Counted from the first letter of the stretch, positions 44,867 to 60,111 are shown. The stretch: 64,000 nt of DNA from Proales similis (GCA_019059635.1 JAGVRJ010000008.1:682001-746000), one strand, 5' to 3'. A program made the numbers and translations. The notes: generated from the sequence alone by a model not told the origin.

Positions 44867-47800
44867 TCAAATGGATCGCATTATCAGAGCGGCGCCCATT
44901 TGCAGCCATTTGTTGCGTTCACCGTCGCAGGGCATGTCGAGCTTGGTCACAATTCTCTCTCGATTGCTGCTAAAGTAGACCGGCAGTGAAATGACTCGCT
45001 TTTCATCATACGGCATCGACGAGTTCTACAATCGCGAACAGAATGAATTCGACTGAGAATAAAATGAATTGAAATGAACCATTCGAACCTTCTTTATCCA
45101 TCCGATGTAGCAGGGCGGAAGAGGTGAGACACTCGGCGATTTCTCGTTGCATTCAATTAGGCTCTGGCCGTCGAAATCGCAGCCTTCAAGCTGCAGGCCG
45201 GTTACTCTCACGTTCAAAATGGCGCCTCGCATTGGCCCGGAGAAGCTGCAGACTTGCTTCAAGCTGTCCATCGAGATGCGCGTCTCTCGGGCCGCATGCT
45301 GACGCAGAGAATTTAGAAACACGTCCGGATGAAACAATTCGGAGAGATCGAGCTCCTGTTCAAAGAAACTGGACATGGACGAGACATTGTCAATCCAAGT
45401 GTCGAGCGCCTTGAATCGCTCGACGACCGCAGTGAGATAGAGCGATGGATCCTCAGGTCCGTCCCACAAGTCTTGCCACGACCCGGGCGTCTTGAAATCG
45501 ATATAATAGAAAATGTGCACCTTTTGCATGAATGAAAACGAAGACGAGTCTACCTGCTGATGAATGAGCTGAGTGGCAAGTTGCTGCACTTCAGACGAGA
45601 GCAGTACTGTGCCGCTTATGAAGCCATAGATGGCTTTTAGATTCTCATCGATCTTCTTTATGAGTCGAATCGACGACGTCTTCTCCAAATAGACAAACGA
45701 CTTGACCGGCGATCGATCTTCGTCCACGAACTTTTGCTTCAGTTCGCTCGAGCTGAAATTCTGCTCACAAATTCGTTGTCGTTTTAGGGCGTCGTCGCTT
45801 GAAATTGAGCAAAATAATCAGCCAACCTTTTTGATTGCCTCCCACAACTTCCAGATGGGCTTGAACAACGGCTTCAGAGTGTCCTTGTCGAACTTCTCGC
45901 CCGATTTTGTTTTGCTGCGCTTCAACACCTTCAGCTGGGCAATAACTTGGTTGCTGATCACAACTGCGCTCGATCGCTCAATGTTCAGCGGCAAACCAAA
46001 GTATTTTGGATTGTCCGAATCGGACAGAGAACTGATCAGATCTTTAAAGTCCTGCAGAGAGAAAGTAAATGCTCTTGTCGACTAGATTGAACGAGAATGG
46101 CGAGCAATTACTTTGTACTCGCACGAGCTCGGCAAAGAGATGCCCGGACCGAATCGGAGCTTGGGGCCACGACCCGAGCCATTGAAAAACGAGTCGTTGA
46201 AATACTCCTCTAGGTAGGAGATGAGGACATCACTGTCGACCGGATTGTCGATTCGGCCTCCATACACAGCCTGTTCGAATATTCCGTGCACATAGTCCCA
46301 TTGAATGTCTCCGCGTCCTATTCAGCCACATTCACTTTTGACTGACTCGATTTCGAACGTTTAAAACTCACTTTTCTCGGCTATCTCGCACAGTCGGTCG
46401 ATTATGTCCGAGGCGACGCGCAGGTCTGCGTTGGAAAATTCGTAAAACTTGGTCCAGCCCTAAAGAGCAAGTGAGGCATAAGTGGTGAGTTCGCGTCACT
46501 CGAGACGGGTGCTCACCTGAGGAATGAAATTGCGGCGCTCTTGGACAATCGCATGGAACCAGGCGAGCACAAACAGAGCTTGCGATCGATGAACAAGACC
46601 GTGCTTGCCCACAAACTCGGGTGTCCAGCTGTCGTAGGCGCGCTGGATGTTTCGTTTGATGCCCGGCGGAGACTAGAAAATGAAATAATCACAATCGATT
46701 TGAGCCAAAGCAATAATAAGCGTCCTCTGACATACCTCATATGTGATCTTTAGACTCGACTGAAGCATGATGGTCGGAAAATTTGAATGAGCTTCGGTAG
46801 TGAGCCAGAGCCTGAATCCGTCGTTCGGATTGAGCAAATTGATCTCCTTGGGGGTTGGGCAAGAAAACTTTAAATAAAAGAGTCGACCAGAGCCGCTGGC
46901 TAGAGTTTACTTTTTCCAGAACTGGAAGCCATGCCACCACAAGATGAAGATTTTTCAAGCACAGCCATTCTCCGTTGCCGCTGCACTTTCTCAGCAAATT
47001 CAACGCCACTTCCATTTGTCCTTGGCCCATTGCAACCTGAACGTTTTTTGGTATTGATCAATCTTGTTTGAAAAGATGAAAAAAGCAAGTGACCTCGTGA
47101 AATTTCTTCTTTCCGACCGTGGCATCGGCGAGCTCGCGCAGTTCTTCGGACGGATCGGAGCCAGCCGAAATGATGAACAGAATCGGCTCTCGGGCAGTCG
47201 AGTCCGATTCGTAAATGCTCTTGATGCTGTTCGACGACGGAGAAATGTCCTTGAGATTCAGTAAACGACACGCAAACTCCTTCATGGCGTTGGGCAGTCG
47301 ATCGGGACGCAGGGCTTGTAGAACAATCAGCTGCTGGAATAGACTGAGCTTGCGCTCTTTGGGAAAGCTTTTCTCGCATTCGGGCACGTTGACCCATTCG
47401 CGCCAGGGCACTTCGTCGTCTAGACCGGCTCGCTCAAACAACTCTGGCAGATTGGCCTTTCAAGGTTAAACATGAATTATTGGCAATTTGAAACTGCCTG
47501 GTCCTATGTTCTTACCCTGAGCAGCAAATAGTCAGGCGCTCTTTCGCTGCCCACCCATTTGGGCGCTTTGTCCTTCTTGTCTACTTTCACGTCGCTGATC
47601 AGAGTGCGAGTGAAATGCTCCCATTCCTTGATTGAGGCTCAGTTTAGACCGACAGACAAAAAGTTGATTCAATTTTCAACTCACATTGTCTTTGAACTGT
47701 TTTGAGAACATGGAGCGAGCGACATGCATGGCAAACATCATTCGATCGGCCTTGAACAAAGACCGACTCACGTAATTGAACACGAGGGCAATCAGGACCT

Positions 47801-50800
47801 GTTTGAGTGTGACGATTTTCTCTTCGGTTTTCTCATTGCCCTTCAACAGCAAGTTCATTTAGTTTCAAGGTTTCGTCTCGTCTCTTTTTTATCTCACCTG
47901 AAGTGATTTCTGTACGTTTATTGTTGTTGTTGTTGTTTAATTTGAGATTAGAACGCTTGATTGGCGGGCGATGAAAGCAATTTATACTCACGTTTCCTTT
48001 CTTAAGCGCTTTCTGAAATATTTTGAAGTAAGAGTTGAGACTGAACTTGTACATGCTGTTTATAGAGTCGAGACAAGTGATCACAAAGTAGAGCTTTGAT
48101 CCGGTCTCTGCCAAAGGCATGAACACTTCTCTTTCCTTTAAAGATTCAAGACGTCAAGAGCTTTGAGATGAGTGAACCCTTGGAAGGACACTTTACCTTG
48201 TCCAACGACTCGGTCAAATGAATGGACTCGTTGAGCGAAGTCTCAATAGTGGCCGCACTCTCCTTTGTTTTGTTTAGAGATTCGAGCAGCTCTTTGTTCT
48301 CGAGAATGTTTCCTTTGGCGCTGGCCAACTCTTCCAGCAAGCTGTCCTCGAGCTTAGAGAGCTGAATTTTGTAGTCCTCCTCTGTCCTAAGCAGTTCGGT
48401 CTTCTTCTGCTCCAGCTCTGGCTTCTCGTGCTGCAGAGTAACTGCCAGCAGTTGTCCCGCCAGGCCAGCTCTTGTCGTGGTGAAATTCACTACAGTGGTA
48501 ATCGCAGCAGCGTCTGGCTTCAGGTCAGGATTGGTGTTCCTGGTTGTCATGAACAGTCTAAATTCGCTGTTATAATCGATTATCTTGTCGCCGACTTGTA
48601 CCACATATCGTGGTCCTTGACTCTGCAGGTCTTTGCGCATGACCGGAAATAGGATCGGCTCGACCGTGTCCACATCCTGAATGACCAGAGTCTTTCCGAA
48701 TCGAACTGCCAACTCAAGCTGAGTGGTAAAGTTCGAGTCCTGGTAGTTGACAACTTCGAGCTTCTGCTTGGCCATGTGTTTTTTAAGCCACTCGGACGCG
48801 CGATTTGAAGGGTCGACAAGCAGCACGGCATCCAGACTCTGTGAAATTCTTGCCTAAGATTCGAGCGCATACAAGTAGACCAGTTCAAGTTACCTCCAGA
48901 ATGACCACCGAATTCTCCATGCTCAGCTCGTCGGACGGCAGGCCTTCTGCCTTCCACGTGAGTAGATCGCTTTCGGTGTAAAGGAACTTTTTGATGTCAA
49001 ACTTGTCCACTTCGAGCTTGGAGCGCCACTCTTTTAGAAGAGAGGCGCGCTCGTCCTCGGGCTTCGAGGGCAAATAAGTGAGGAACGCGGCGGCGATCAA
49101 ACAAAGCTTGGGCAAATGATCCAGTTGCTTCTGAAGCTGATCGACCTGTTTGCTCCATCGATGATATTCGTTCTCCAGCTTGCCGACTAAATTCTGGGCC
49201 GAGCTCATTATCTCCTCGGCTTTTTCGAGCTCAATTTTCAGCTTGGCCGCTTCAGTTGTGGTCTGTTCAAACGTCTTGCGCAAAAGAGCGACTCTATCGT
49301 CCACTTTGGTCAGCTCCGAGCCGACCGTGTTCATCTTTACTGTCACACGGTTCAGCGATTTTTTCAGCTTGTCCTGCTCTTCTTCAAGCGGCATGATCTT
49401 CTCGAGGATCTTGGAATATTCCACATTCGCCTTGACCCATTGCGAGAGAGGCGCCGCGGCTGCTGATGCTCGCTTGGCCGCCTCGAGCTCAAAAGAGGCC
49501 GCGTTCTGTTTAAGCAGCTTTTCCACGCTTTCACGGTTCGCGGGCGTTATATTTCGCGGATCGAAGTTGACTATTTCGTCGGTGACTCCTCGTTTGCCCA
49601 AGAAGCTAGGTCCGAACGCTTTCAAACGATTTGAACTAAGCAATCGACTAAGAATGAGATTTACTTTTTAATTGAAGCCCACGAATCGTCCAGAATACCC
49701 ATGAGTCTGAGCACGCCCTTGAGGATGTCTCGGACAACATCGGGAGGCGCACGCAACGAGCGTATCTCGCTCAACGAACGTGGGTCGATCGAGTTAACGG
49801 CCTTTTTAGCCTCGTCAATCAATGGCTGAACTTCCTTCAGCTCTTCTTCTATCTCGCCCTTTCTCTTTGCCAACTTTTTGTTCTCGGCTTCTATTTTGAC
49901 CTTCAGCTCTTCCATTTCTTGCTTCTGCTCTCCGGCTCCTTGCATGCTTCGAGTTATCTCGTCCAAGGCCGCGTCTGCTTCGGCCTGTTTCTGCGACAGT
50001 TTCTCCCTTTGTACTTTCGCTTTGCTCTCAAGCTCGTTGACTACATTGCGCGCCTCGTTTAGTTTCGCCACGCCATTCTACGAGCAGATCGAGGTTCGAA
50101 GTCAAGTTTCTTGTTCCTTCTGGTTATTCTTCTCACCTTGAGATGTTTCTGCCGCTCCGTGATTTTAACACGCTTCTTGTTGAATATGGCCCTGAACGTG
50201 TTGATGAGTTTTATAAAGTGCCGTGGTGCCGAGTTGGCAGAGTCTTTTTCGTTCACAATCGAATGCACCGAATAGAATGATTGATAAAAGTCAGCGTTCA
50301 AGTACGAGTCTTCGATTGAGAGCATGATGGACGGCAGCTTTTTAGAGCAGAAGCAGATTAGAAATCGAGAACTCGTTCAAACTTTATTCAAATGGGGGGC
50401 CACTCACTTTGTTGAGAGTCTTCTTACTCCAGCCGCTGAGCCACTGCACCGAACATTCCTTGTAAAAGGACGGATTGCTTTCGCAATAGAGCGAAAAGTT
50501 CGGGTTCGTGTAGTCCATGCTCAGAATGACGTGCAGGTTCATCTTGATTTCTATTCGACGATTTAAACGACTTTTTCCAACATGCTTGCCAATTTACTCA
50601 CTGTGAGCAAAGAATTGAAGAACAGTTCCTCTGAAGTTCTCCTGCAGGCACTCTTCTCTGAGAGGAGACAAGAGCGGCTCGAGCTCCTCCGGACTGTAAA
50701 GGCCCGGAATCTCTCCGGCCGAGAGAAGGCTATTTATGAGCTCGAGGAACGACGGCTCGATGATTTGATGGTCTTCCAAAAGTATGATCATCTGCTGGCC

Positions 50801-53800
50801 ATCGATGCCGGCCTGCTGCAACACGCCTTTCAGCTCGTTTTTGAACTGCTTCAGACCGTATGAGCGAGTTATCTTTGGCGAGAAGATTTTCATGTTGTTC
50901 ATGCTGCTGGATATGGCCAGGGCAGTACGCCTGCCCACTCCAGATCGACCACAGAGAAGCAGCGAGCCGCCTGGCTGTGTCAGCACCCGATCGAATCGGC
51001 TCACGTTGTCCAGCAGCTCGTCAAGAGGCATCGCTCTCATCTCATAATATTCGGCGTCTTAAATACAAGCGAATACATTTAGATTTGCGGCCTCTTGGTC
51101 GAATGAGCTAAATACTAACTGAATCGGTTTATTGCTTTGACGAGCAGATTTTCAATAAAATCGGCCTTGACTCCTTCGAGTGTTTTGCCAAACGGCGGCA
51201 GACGACCAGCCGCACTTCCCAGATTTTCATTCCAAGACACGTAGTAAAGGCCTGCAACAAAAAGGACGGAAAATGGGAGCCAGCGAAATCGGTTGATTCG
51301 ATCACGAAATTCTCACCTTCAAGCTTTTTGACCACGTCTGAGCAGCGCCAGTCGTCTTGAAGCACATTGGACAAAATAGAGAGAAATGACTTGCGGGCAT
51401 CCTTGTCGACGAGACGATCGTGGAAGATGCGACAAGCTTCGTAGGCCCAGATGAGCAATAGCGAGTCGGCCGATCCATCGTTCTTGACGTGCTCGAGGTT
51501 GTAGCGAAGAATAGAGACGCACCATTTGGTGAGCTCTCGCGGAGTGAACAGGTAGTGACCGTGGTCGTCGCGTGAGAACTTAGACAACACCTACAAACGG
51601 CAAAGACTGAATGGGGCCAGATTTATCTAGAAAAAGGGTGCGATTCACTTACTTGAGAGTAAACTGTGACCATTGATGAGGCGAGCTGGTAGACATTTGA
51701 GTTGGAGCTCCATTTCGGGTGTCGGCTCAGATTCGTGGTGAATATGTTGCGTAAATAGGTCGAGTAGATGAGCTTGAGCTGCTCATCGGTCGGGTAGAAT
51801 ATGGAGAAAATGCGCACGATCGACGTAAACCGAGATGGTAGCCGATGTCGTCCGATTGTGATGGTAGGGTTCATGCTGCCGACAATCTGGATGTTCTCAA
51901 GTCGCACGAACTCGAGCGAGTCATCATAGAAGCCGTGGTAGGTGATAAGCTGCTGAAGGAATGTGATAAGCTGCGACGTGCCCCATTTATCCGGCTTGGG
52001 CAAGTTTATGTCCTTGAGATAGAGAATCAGATTCTCGCACTCCTTTGGCTTGTAAACTTTGCCGTTTATCGAACTGAGCTGGATGCAAGTCTGCGCCAGC
52101 TTTTGAATTATGTTGTTCGGAGAGGTCTGCGCCGAACAGTGCACGGTCGCCACTTGAGTGGAGCGCAGCTGAGTGAAGCACTGCTGAAGCACAAGCTGCT
52201 TTCCGCATCCGTCCGGACCAATCAACAAGAACGGCTGCTTTCGCTCGAGCCATGCAGCAATGCCATCAGCGCCTCGTTGAATTTGACTTGTCTTCACTAT
52301 TGGCAGCTGGGATGGGCTTGTTAGACTGTCCATGGTGTCGTTCGATTCCTGCGTTTGCGTGTTGTTTATAGGGAACCAAATGAACCTGTCGAGCAGCTTA
52401 CCTCGTTGCTGTAGGAACGAATGATGTCTGATCGTCGATCGTAGGTCACATTGTACGGCTCTGAATCAGACGACGATTCGTCGGTAAGTTGGAGAACAAA
52501 ACGGGCAAACTCGGCGAGGACTGGTTCGGCTAGATTGCCGCCAAGACCCCGAATGAGAGCGACCGCAAAGTGACTCTTTGACTTGACGCCATGCAGCTGA
52601 GAAATACCGTTCAAGACAGTGCCTACCAGACTGGTTGGCACCAGGAATTCATTCTGTACGATTAAAAAAAAATGAATGAAATTAAGCTGATTTAGAGCAG
52701 GAAGGCGGCAGACAGCTCAAGTACCTTGCTCATGACCCATTCAAAGGCTCGATAGAAATATTGCTCGATCAGAGCTTGGGTTGCTTCTCTGGTGTCGTCC
52801 TCTTCGCCGACGAGCCAAGAGTCGACAATCGCTTTGACATTTGTATCTTCGTCGCTGAGGAAAATCATTCCCATTCGAGAAATGGTGGCCGGCGAAGCGC
52901 AGCTCAAATCGTCCGTTTCGAAAATGAAATTCACATTCGGTCCGAACTGAATGCGATCGCCGGACGGCATGGTCAGGAGGCGATTGTCGTCCAGAACTGA
53001 GTTGAGCGACTCAACCCACTCTGGATCAATGTCGCCATCGCAGATAATCCACGACTGCACTTCATTGGGCTCTTTGATCACTTGGCGACTGGCCGAAGTC
53101 AGCACTCCGTCGGTCCACTCTCGAGTGTCGACGTCAATCTGACCGAGCAGTTGGTGTCGAGTTATTGCCTTTGGATTCATCACGTACGTTTTTACTTCTC
53201 TGCCGGTCTTGACCAGCGCTTCTTTGAGCATTCGCCACAAAGTCGATTTGCCCGAGCCCGATGGTCCGACAATCACGACGCCCATTCGTTGCCGCAGTTG
53301 TTCGAACACTTCAAGCGATTTCTTTAGTTGAATGTCGTTGAATATGAGCTTGTGCTCAGCAAATGACTGTGACAAGGCCTTCTTGATCTCTTCGTACTCG
53401 AATTCGGTGATTCTTGCATTCGGAAATATGTCCAGCAGGAGATCGTCGAATCGCTTCGAGTCTTCGAACGTCAACTTTGACATGGTGTTGAATCTAGCCG
53501 CCTTGACGATGAGCTCCATCTCTTTGGCCGAGTCTATTTGAACAGATTGCCGCTTGCTGTGATGAAGTAGAGAGCCACAGCTTTTGAGCACAGTTTTCAG
53601 GGCACGCAGTCCCCAGTCGTAATGCTGCTGCTTTGACAGCAACTGCCTGCTCAGGTTGAATAAAGAGACGAGCTTTCGGCCGAGCTCTTTGGCTTCCTTG
53701 AAGCCCTCTGAGTAGAGAATGACCTCTGCAATCAGATCGTTATCCGGCTTTGTCATGGCCACTGGTCTGAAAAGCTGCTTTAAGTTGTCGGGCAGTTTAC

Positions 53801-56800
53801 TGCGCCCACCATATCCTTTGCCGGCCGGGTTGAGGGTCACAAATATGCCTGAGTTGGGGTCTATTTTCACCTGGAAGACAATATTTGAATTAGAAAAAGA
53901 AGCTCAGTGCTTTCTTAGATTCGAGTTCTCACATCTTGGCCGAGTAGGTGAGTTTTGCCCGATCTACTGCGTAGTGAGTCTTGTATGACTTGAATCTGCA
54001 TCGACACTGCCGAGAGAACTGCTTCGTCCAGACGATTGAACTCGTCAAAGCAGCCCCATGCGCCGCACTTGCAGATTCCGACGAATATTCGACCGATTGA
54101 TTTTACGTCGATTCCCTTTATTTTTTGAAGCGCTTTTCAAACAGACACGCAACGGCTATCTCCTGCTTTTCTTACCTCGTCGCAATTAAAGACCAACACT
54201 TGACGTCCGAAAAGGCCACCAAGCGCCTTCACCGACTCGGTCTTTCCGGTGCCAGCTGGACCGTAAGGATTGCCGCCGAAGCCCATGCTCATTCCCTGAG
54301 TGAGAGTGAGATAGCACTTGTCGGTCAAGGGTGTGTGCACCAGTTTGGGTGCGTTGCCTTGATACTCGTAAGTGTAAGCGAACTCGGCGTCGACCATCTG
54401 AATGCGGGCATGGCCATCTCGATCCATGTAGAAACGTAGCTGCTTCTGCCACATCCAATCGTCCACTTTGCGGCAGCGAGTCGCAATCAACTGCTCGACC
54501 ACATCCATGAAATGGATCACGTCCATTATTAGCGCTTTGTACTTGAGCTCGAGCAGTGCCGGGTTCGGTGAGCTGCCATAGTCCACGCTCGTGTACTTTT
54601 CCAGAACACTTTTAAGAGCTCGAGAAAGCGAGTCGAGCTCGCCGCCAGCAATCGCCTGCTCGCATCGTTCGGTGAATGCGATGCTCTCCGCCAAGCACAA
54701 TATCTGCGACGGGTATCGCTCAAAGTTGTAATTTCCGAACTCTTTGCGCGACTCTTGCAAGCATTGCACGAGCAATCTTTGCAAAGTGCTCTTCATCTCG
54801 GCGGACAGCTCTTCCAGCCAGTTCTTGATTGCTCTCGTTAAACGACTGAGCTAAATCAGATTTGATCGGACACTGGCTTACCTCTACTTGGTGCGTGGTT
54901 TTTATCTTATTGGATAGAGGCACCACTTCGCCTTCAAGCGAACGCATCGCCAGAATGTGCTCGTTGCGTTCGTCGAATTTCACCTGATTGATGCCGGCGA
55001 ACAGTTTCTTCAAATGCGTCTGAATCACAGTCGGATTGGTGGCCTGGCCCAGAATTTCCAGCAAGTCGTCGTCGCCAATGAAATAGAAGCGCGGAAACAC
55101 GGACCGCTTTTCCTAGAAACGTTCGGGCAAGTTTCGACCTTTGATTCGACGCCATGTTCAAATGTGTTCATCTTACCTCCAGGAACTCGTTGAGCGCCTT
55201 TTGACAGCGCTGAAGCTGGTCGACCATATTGACCAAGCGAGTCGAAATGTCTTTGGCCTTGATCAGCGAAATGACTCGAGTGTCCTTGGCCACTTCGCTC
55301 ATAATGTCGCGCAGGTCGCGATCAACTCCCTTGAATCTGGACTGCTCCTTTGGAAGAGCTCCGCGACCGAATATGGGCTCAAGATAAACCCATTTGCGCT
55401 GGACAAGATTCAGATTGTGCAAGCACTCGTCCAGAGTGCCGAGCTTCTGCTCCCACACGACGATCTTGTCCTCGAAATGCTTGTAATAGGCCGAGTCTTT
55501 AAGAGAGGACAGCAGCGCTTGGTTGTCGCCGACTTGACTGAATATGTCGCGCCAGTCTTTTATGATCGGCACCTTGCTGCCTTTGGAGTCTTGGAATTCG
55601 GTGAGGGCGAACTGCGCCGCTGCGGACCATGTCTCGAGCTCGCGAAGTGCCTCTCTGATCGAATGCTCACTCTGCGCTCTCATGTTCAGCTCCTTGATCG
55701 CCTCGGCCTGCTTCACAATTTCCGCTTTTACTTTGAGCAAATCGCCGAACGTCAGTCGCTCCAGTGATGTTCCCTTTGGCATTTTCAGCATACGAAACAA
55801 ATCAAGCCAATGCTCAGTGGACAGCGCTTCGCCTCGAATCCACTTGAGTGCTGGCAAAAAGTCCTTTGAGAGAGATGAGTAGATGAGCATTTGTTCAATT
55901 ATTCGAGTCGACTCTAGCTTACGCGATAGTTGTCCAAATCTGTTTGAATTTTGAGCTGCATTGTGCTCGGCTTGCCCGACTCGGCAATCGCTTTTTTGAT
56001 CTTCTCCTGCCAGAGCTGAAGGAACTCGTCGAATCGATAAGTCTTCGATCTGAACGACACCCAGTCTTCTTTGGCAAACTCCCTGAGGCCGGCCTGAAAC
56101 TCTTCGTATATGCCCCACACCGCTTTGATCTTGTTTATGTCGGCCTCGACCTCGAACAGTTCTTTGAACTTGGGCTCATCCAGCTGAAAGTTTCTGCTCT
56201 CCTCTCTTGAGTGGCGATTAATTTTCGAATGGCTTAGATTGAGACTATAGAAATGAAACTGATGCTCACTGAAGCTTCTTGGCTTGTTTGATGCAATCTT
56301 GCACCTCGACGTCTCTCTCACGGACCACTCGAAGAGCCTCGACGCACTTGGCCTCGTCTTCTAAATCGCTGTCTTTGGGCTTGAACTGGTTCCAGCGGGC
56401 GGCCATTTTCTCCACGTCCTGCTGAAACGATTTGATTCTCGACTGCAGGTTTTTCTTCAGCACTTCGATTTGATCCTTCAGAACTTGCTGATGCGATTCG
56501 ATCATGTTCTGAAATTTGTCCATTTTTATCTGAAGCTGAAAGAGCTGCTCGTGGCCGCCGCCAGCCACCGTCCTCAGCAGCTTGTTCTTATCCTCAGCGC
56601 TTTCTAGCACCGGCATCACGTCGCGTTTGCTTCGCGACAACTCGTAGTGCTTTTTGTACGCTTCGCCAATCTCCTCGTGAGTCTGCGGACGGGTGGATAG
56701 CACGTCTATGCCTGAAGTTAGAAACGAGTCAACATGCTTTATGTCCTCGGCGATCGCTCTCCTCAAATGATAGACCATGCAGTCGTTCAAGCGCTGAATA

Positions 56801-59800
56801 GACTCCTCAATAGCCGTTTTTATCGGAGTGGTCGACACCACAAAACAGTCGACTTTGATTGCACTTGAGAACTCACAAGTCAGACTCGAAGCTCAAAGCA
56901 GCCAACACGTTCTGTCTTACTTGGGCAGCTTTTCGGCGTCTCTTGCCTTCAGCTTTATTGACTTGAAATTACGCTCCCAGTCAGTGACGTCTCTGAGGTT
57001 CTTCTCAACCAGGTCTTCAATGTCGACTTGTCCGAGCACCACGAAATCCTTGCGGCAGAGAAATGTTTAACGGACCAGCGAGAGCCAACTGATCGGCAAG
57101 CAAATTCACCTTGAACATGTCGATGACGGACAAAAGTGCGGTGAATAGCAGCTGGCTCCTTTCGAAGCAGTAGAGAAGGCCGGACGTGTTACGTTCGAGG
57201 ATCGACTGATAAATCGGATTCTTTTTGGTCTCGTCAACGCCGCGGAAGCTGTTCGGGATGGATATGAATCGCTTCATCTCGCGGTAATACTTTGACTTGA
57301 TTTCCTCGAAAGGTGGCCTGAACATGATGCGCTGTCTGAACGTCAGCTCGACCTTTATCTCCGGCATGCTCTCGTTTAATGTGTTCAGGCCAAGCTTGTA
57401 CTGATATTCCAGCGCTTTGTACAGCTGATGATCCCAATGGGCCTTCCAGGCGTCCATGCTCGGCTTGGAGTGGCCCATTTGCTCGGCGCTGTCGAACGCA
57501 GATCTGATCTGCTTCAGGCCGTCTTTCCACTTGGGCTGCTGCTTCAACAGGTCAATGTTGAACAGATTCGACACCGTGTCCAAGATTTGCTGATGCAGTT
57601 TTCTCAGGCGTCGATTTTCGGTGGTCAGCTTCTCGGCAACCGCTTGCAGTCGGGTGATGAAGCGCTCCATATCTTCTGGCTCTTCCCATCTGATCGCTTC
57701 GTCGCTTTTGATCAATTTCTCGAACTGAATTGCGCTGTCCAGCATCATTGGCTGTTGACACGGCAACATTTGCTTGTCAATTGTGTTGTAAAAGTGCGCC
57801 AGCTGAAAATGACCGATTACAGCACATTTGTCAGTTAATTCTCACTTTTGAGCGGATCGCTGATCGTTCACTTGCCTGTTTGAGGATCATTGCATGCTTC
57901 TGAAACTTTTTGCCGTTTTTCACGCAGTCCTCAATTTTCGACGGAATTTTAAAACCGTACGACTTGAGGATGCGAACTTCGCGCAGCAACGTGAACAGCT
58001 CATCGCCGTAGAGCACCTCTAGCTTGCCGTCTCTCTTGTTCAGCCTCATCAGCTTGCCCTTTGTCTCCAGGCTTTAATTGCAGTCAGTTATTTCGGATAA
58101 GGCCATCGGTCATTCGCCGCCACCTACCGAATGTCTGAATCTTGTTGCTCTATCTTGTCAATAGTTCGCTCAATCCAGTCTTGAAAGAACTCTTGCTTTG
58201 ACCGCTTGAACTCGTCAATTGAGCTTCTGATGGTCTCTAGCAGACGCTTGTAGCCGGACACGTCAGATAAAAAGAACTCCGTGTTCTTGGCAATCTCCTT
58301 GAGCTGTTTGTACTCGCAGAAATGAGTTTAGATTACTCGATGTCGGTTTGCTGCCTTCTTACCGTGTTATCGCTCTGTGTGATCCAGATAATGGTGCTCA
58401 TCGTGTTGGGCATGTTGCGTCCTTTCGGCGCACTACGCGACGATTTCATGTAGTTTGTCAGCTCCTCGTTCATTTGCTTCACATATGTGTCCAGTTGGCC
58501 GACCAGAATTTCTCTTTAAATGGTCAGACTCAGACTTGATTCGTTTGTTTAACTGGAAAATGAGACCGGACACAAACCTTTCAGAGGTGAGCTCGCTCTT
58601 CACTCGATCGCGGCGAATCAAGTCGGCGTATCGAAGGAACTCGGCCAGCAACTTTTCGAGAGCAAATTAGCGCAAATACCGATGCGGCGTGAAAGAGTTG
58701 ACAAATACCTGACGTGGGTTGGACTGGGCCTGTCGCAAGTGCAGCTTAAGAATCTGAGCTGCTTTCTGGTCGTTGTAACTCATCGAATGGTCGTAGGCCT
58801 GAATAGCCTCTTGCCAATTGGGCTCAGTGAAAGGATTGAACTGAAGCGGTTGAATGGTGTCAAAGACGCTGAAATGGTTTGTTTTATCGTCGTTTGAGGA
58901 CTCTTCCTTGACGGTCTTGAGCAGTGCCTGGTACTGCTCTTTGCCCGATCGAATTTGCGAGACCTGAAATAAAAAGAAAAATCAAATTTGATTCAATCGA
59001 GCCAATTGTGACGATGCTGTTGCACCTCTTTGAGACGCTGGCAATACTTGATGACGGCGACGGGCAAGAACTCTTCCTTTTCCCATTTGTGAATTTGACT
59101 CAACTTCCAGACTCGCGCAGTAAGCGAGTGGCAAACGTCAATCCAATGCTCGCAGACAAGAATGGCCTGTTTGAGCGCTTCTTTTACTTCGACGAAAGCG
59201 TCTTCGAATGGCTTCAATTTGCTCAGGCGATTGATGACCGCTTTCAGAATGGTCATGCCTTGCAGTCACACGTTAGATGTTGACCTGTCTGTCAATCCGA
59301 GATCGGCGGCTTACTTGTAATCTCGAGCAGATTGGTCATTCGCTCTTGCGAGTAGGACGGCTGATAGTCGACCTGTTGCCAGATGAAGTCGTACACGTCT
59401 TGTGTGGCGTCGATGGCCTCGCTCAGCTCATGAACCGGACAGGTGTCAATCTTCTTGTAGAACTCAATGAGCCGCTTGAACTCGTCGTAGAAAAAGGCGG
59501 CTCGTTCTCTGGCCTCTTTGTTCTTGCCGTTCTCGCTCATGTCCGCCCAGTAGTGGAACTCGTCGAGCGGGGTCAGGGCGCTGCGTTTGCCCGAGCTGTT
59601 CGACTCGAGCTTACGAATGGCCACTTTCAGGTTCTTTTCCAAATCGACCAACGTGTCGGTGAGCTTCAGGTCGAACGCGTCGCTTGTCTGCGAGCTCTGC
59701 TGATACTGGATGATCGGCGAGTAGAGATTGTGGATCAGATAGAACAGAGTGTCGACTGGCGAGTCGACAATCGACGAGATGAGCAGATTGGCTTTCATGT

Positions 59801-60111
59801 TTTCACCAGTGATCGCCTCGGCCTTTGCTTTGAAGAACACAAGAGACTTGCCCTGCAGCGAGCCCATGTTCTCCAGCTTGGGTCAAATCAGAGCTGGAAG
59901 CAGACAGAGAAGACGTTCAAAATTGACTTACCTTGGTGCTGAACGAGATCTCTTTGTTCGCGTAGGTGATGGCCAGGAACAGCTCGTTGAGCTCGTCCAG
60001 GAATCGGCTCAAATACTTGTTGTCCGCATGCTTCAGAAATTTGTCCGCATCTTTGCCAAAGTAATTGGCCGCCGTGGACAGCACGTAGTATTTGCGTGGG
60101 TCGTCGCTCAT
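44867..60111 (-). CDS. DYNC2H1: Cytoplasmic dynein 2 heavy chain 1 (IFT retrograde motor)
   Basis: Complete gene, ATG at 60111 ([11 protein letters not shown]) to a TGA at 44867, split into many short-intron exons. The motor pulls intraflagellar trains from cilium tip to base. N-terminal tail blocks such as [13 protein letters not shown] and RQPEW-like regions match dynein 2. Nucleotide sites in order: AAA1 [10 protein letters not shown] (about 54.25 kb), AAA2 [10 protein letters not shown] (53.25 kb), AAA3 [11 protein letters not shown] (52.2 kb) and AAA4 [10 protein letters not shown] (50.96 kb), the last with the unusual GRR seen in dynein 2. The stalk coiled coils flank a microtubule-binding domain near 49.7 kb ([19 protein letters not shown]). 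C-terminal landmarks are [41 protein letters not shown] and the end [15 protein letters not shown]. The N-terminal and C-terminal marks exclude axonemal chains. Confidence 0.96.

Noticed and set aside
53870-54137. Possible break in the dynein gene between two long exons
   Set aside because: A short exon with dynein AAA1 sequence ([16 protein letters not shown]) bridges it, so the gene is intact.
55141-55767. Plus-strand 208-codon ORF
   Set aside because: Antisense of DYNC2H1 exons, which match the dynein 2 tail directly.
59277-59942. Plus-strand 221-codon ORF
   Set aside because: Antisense of a dynein exon; leucine- and valine-rich because of codon mirroring.
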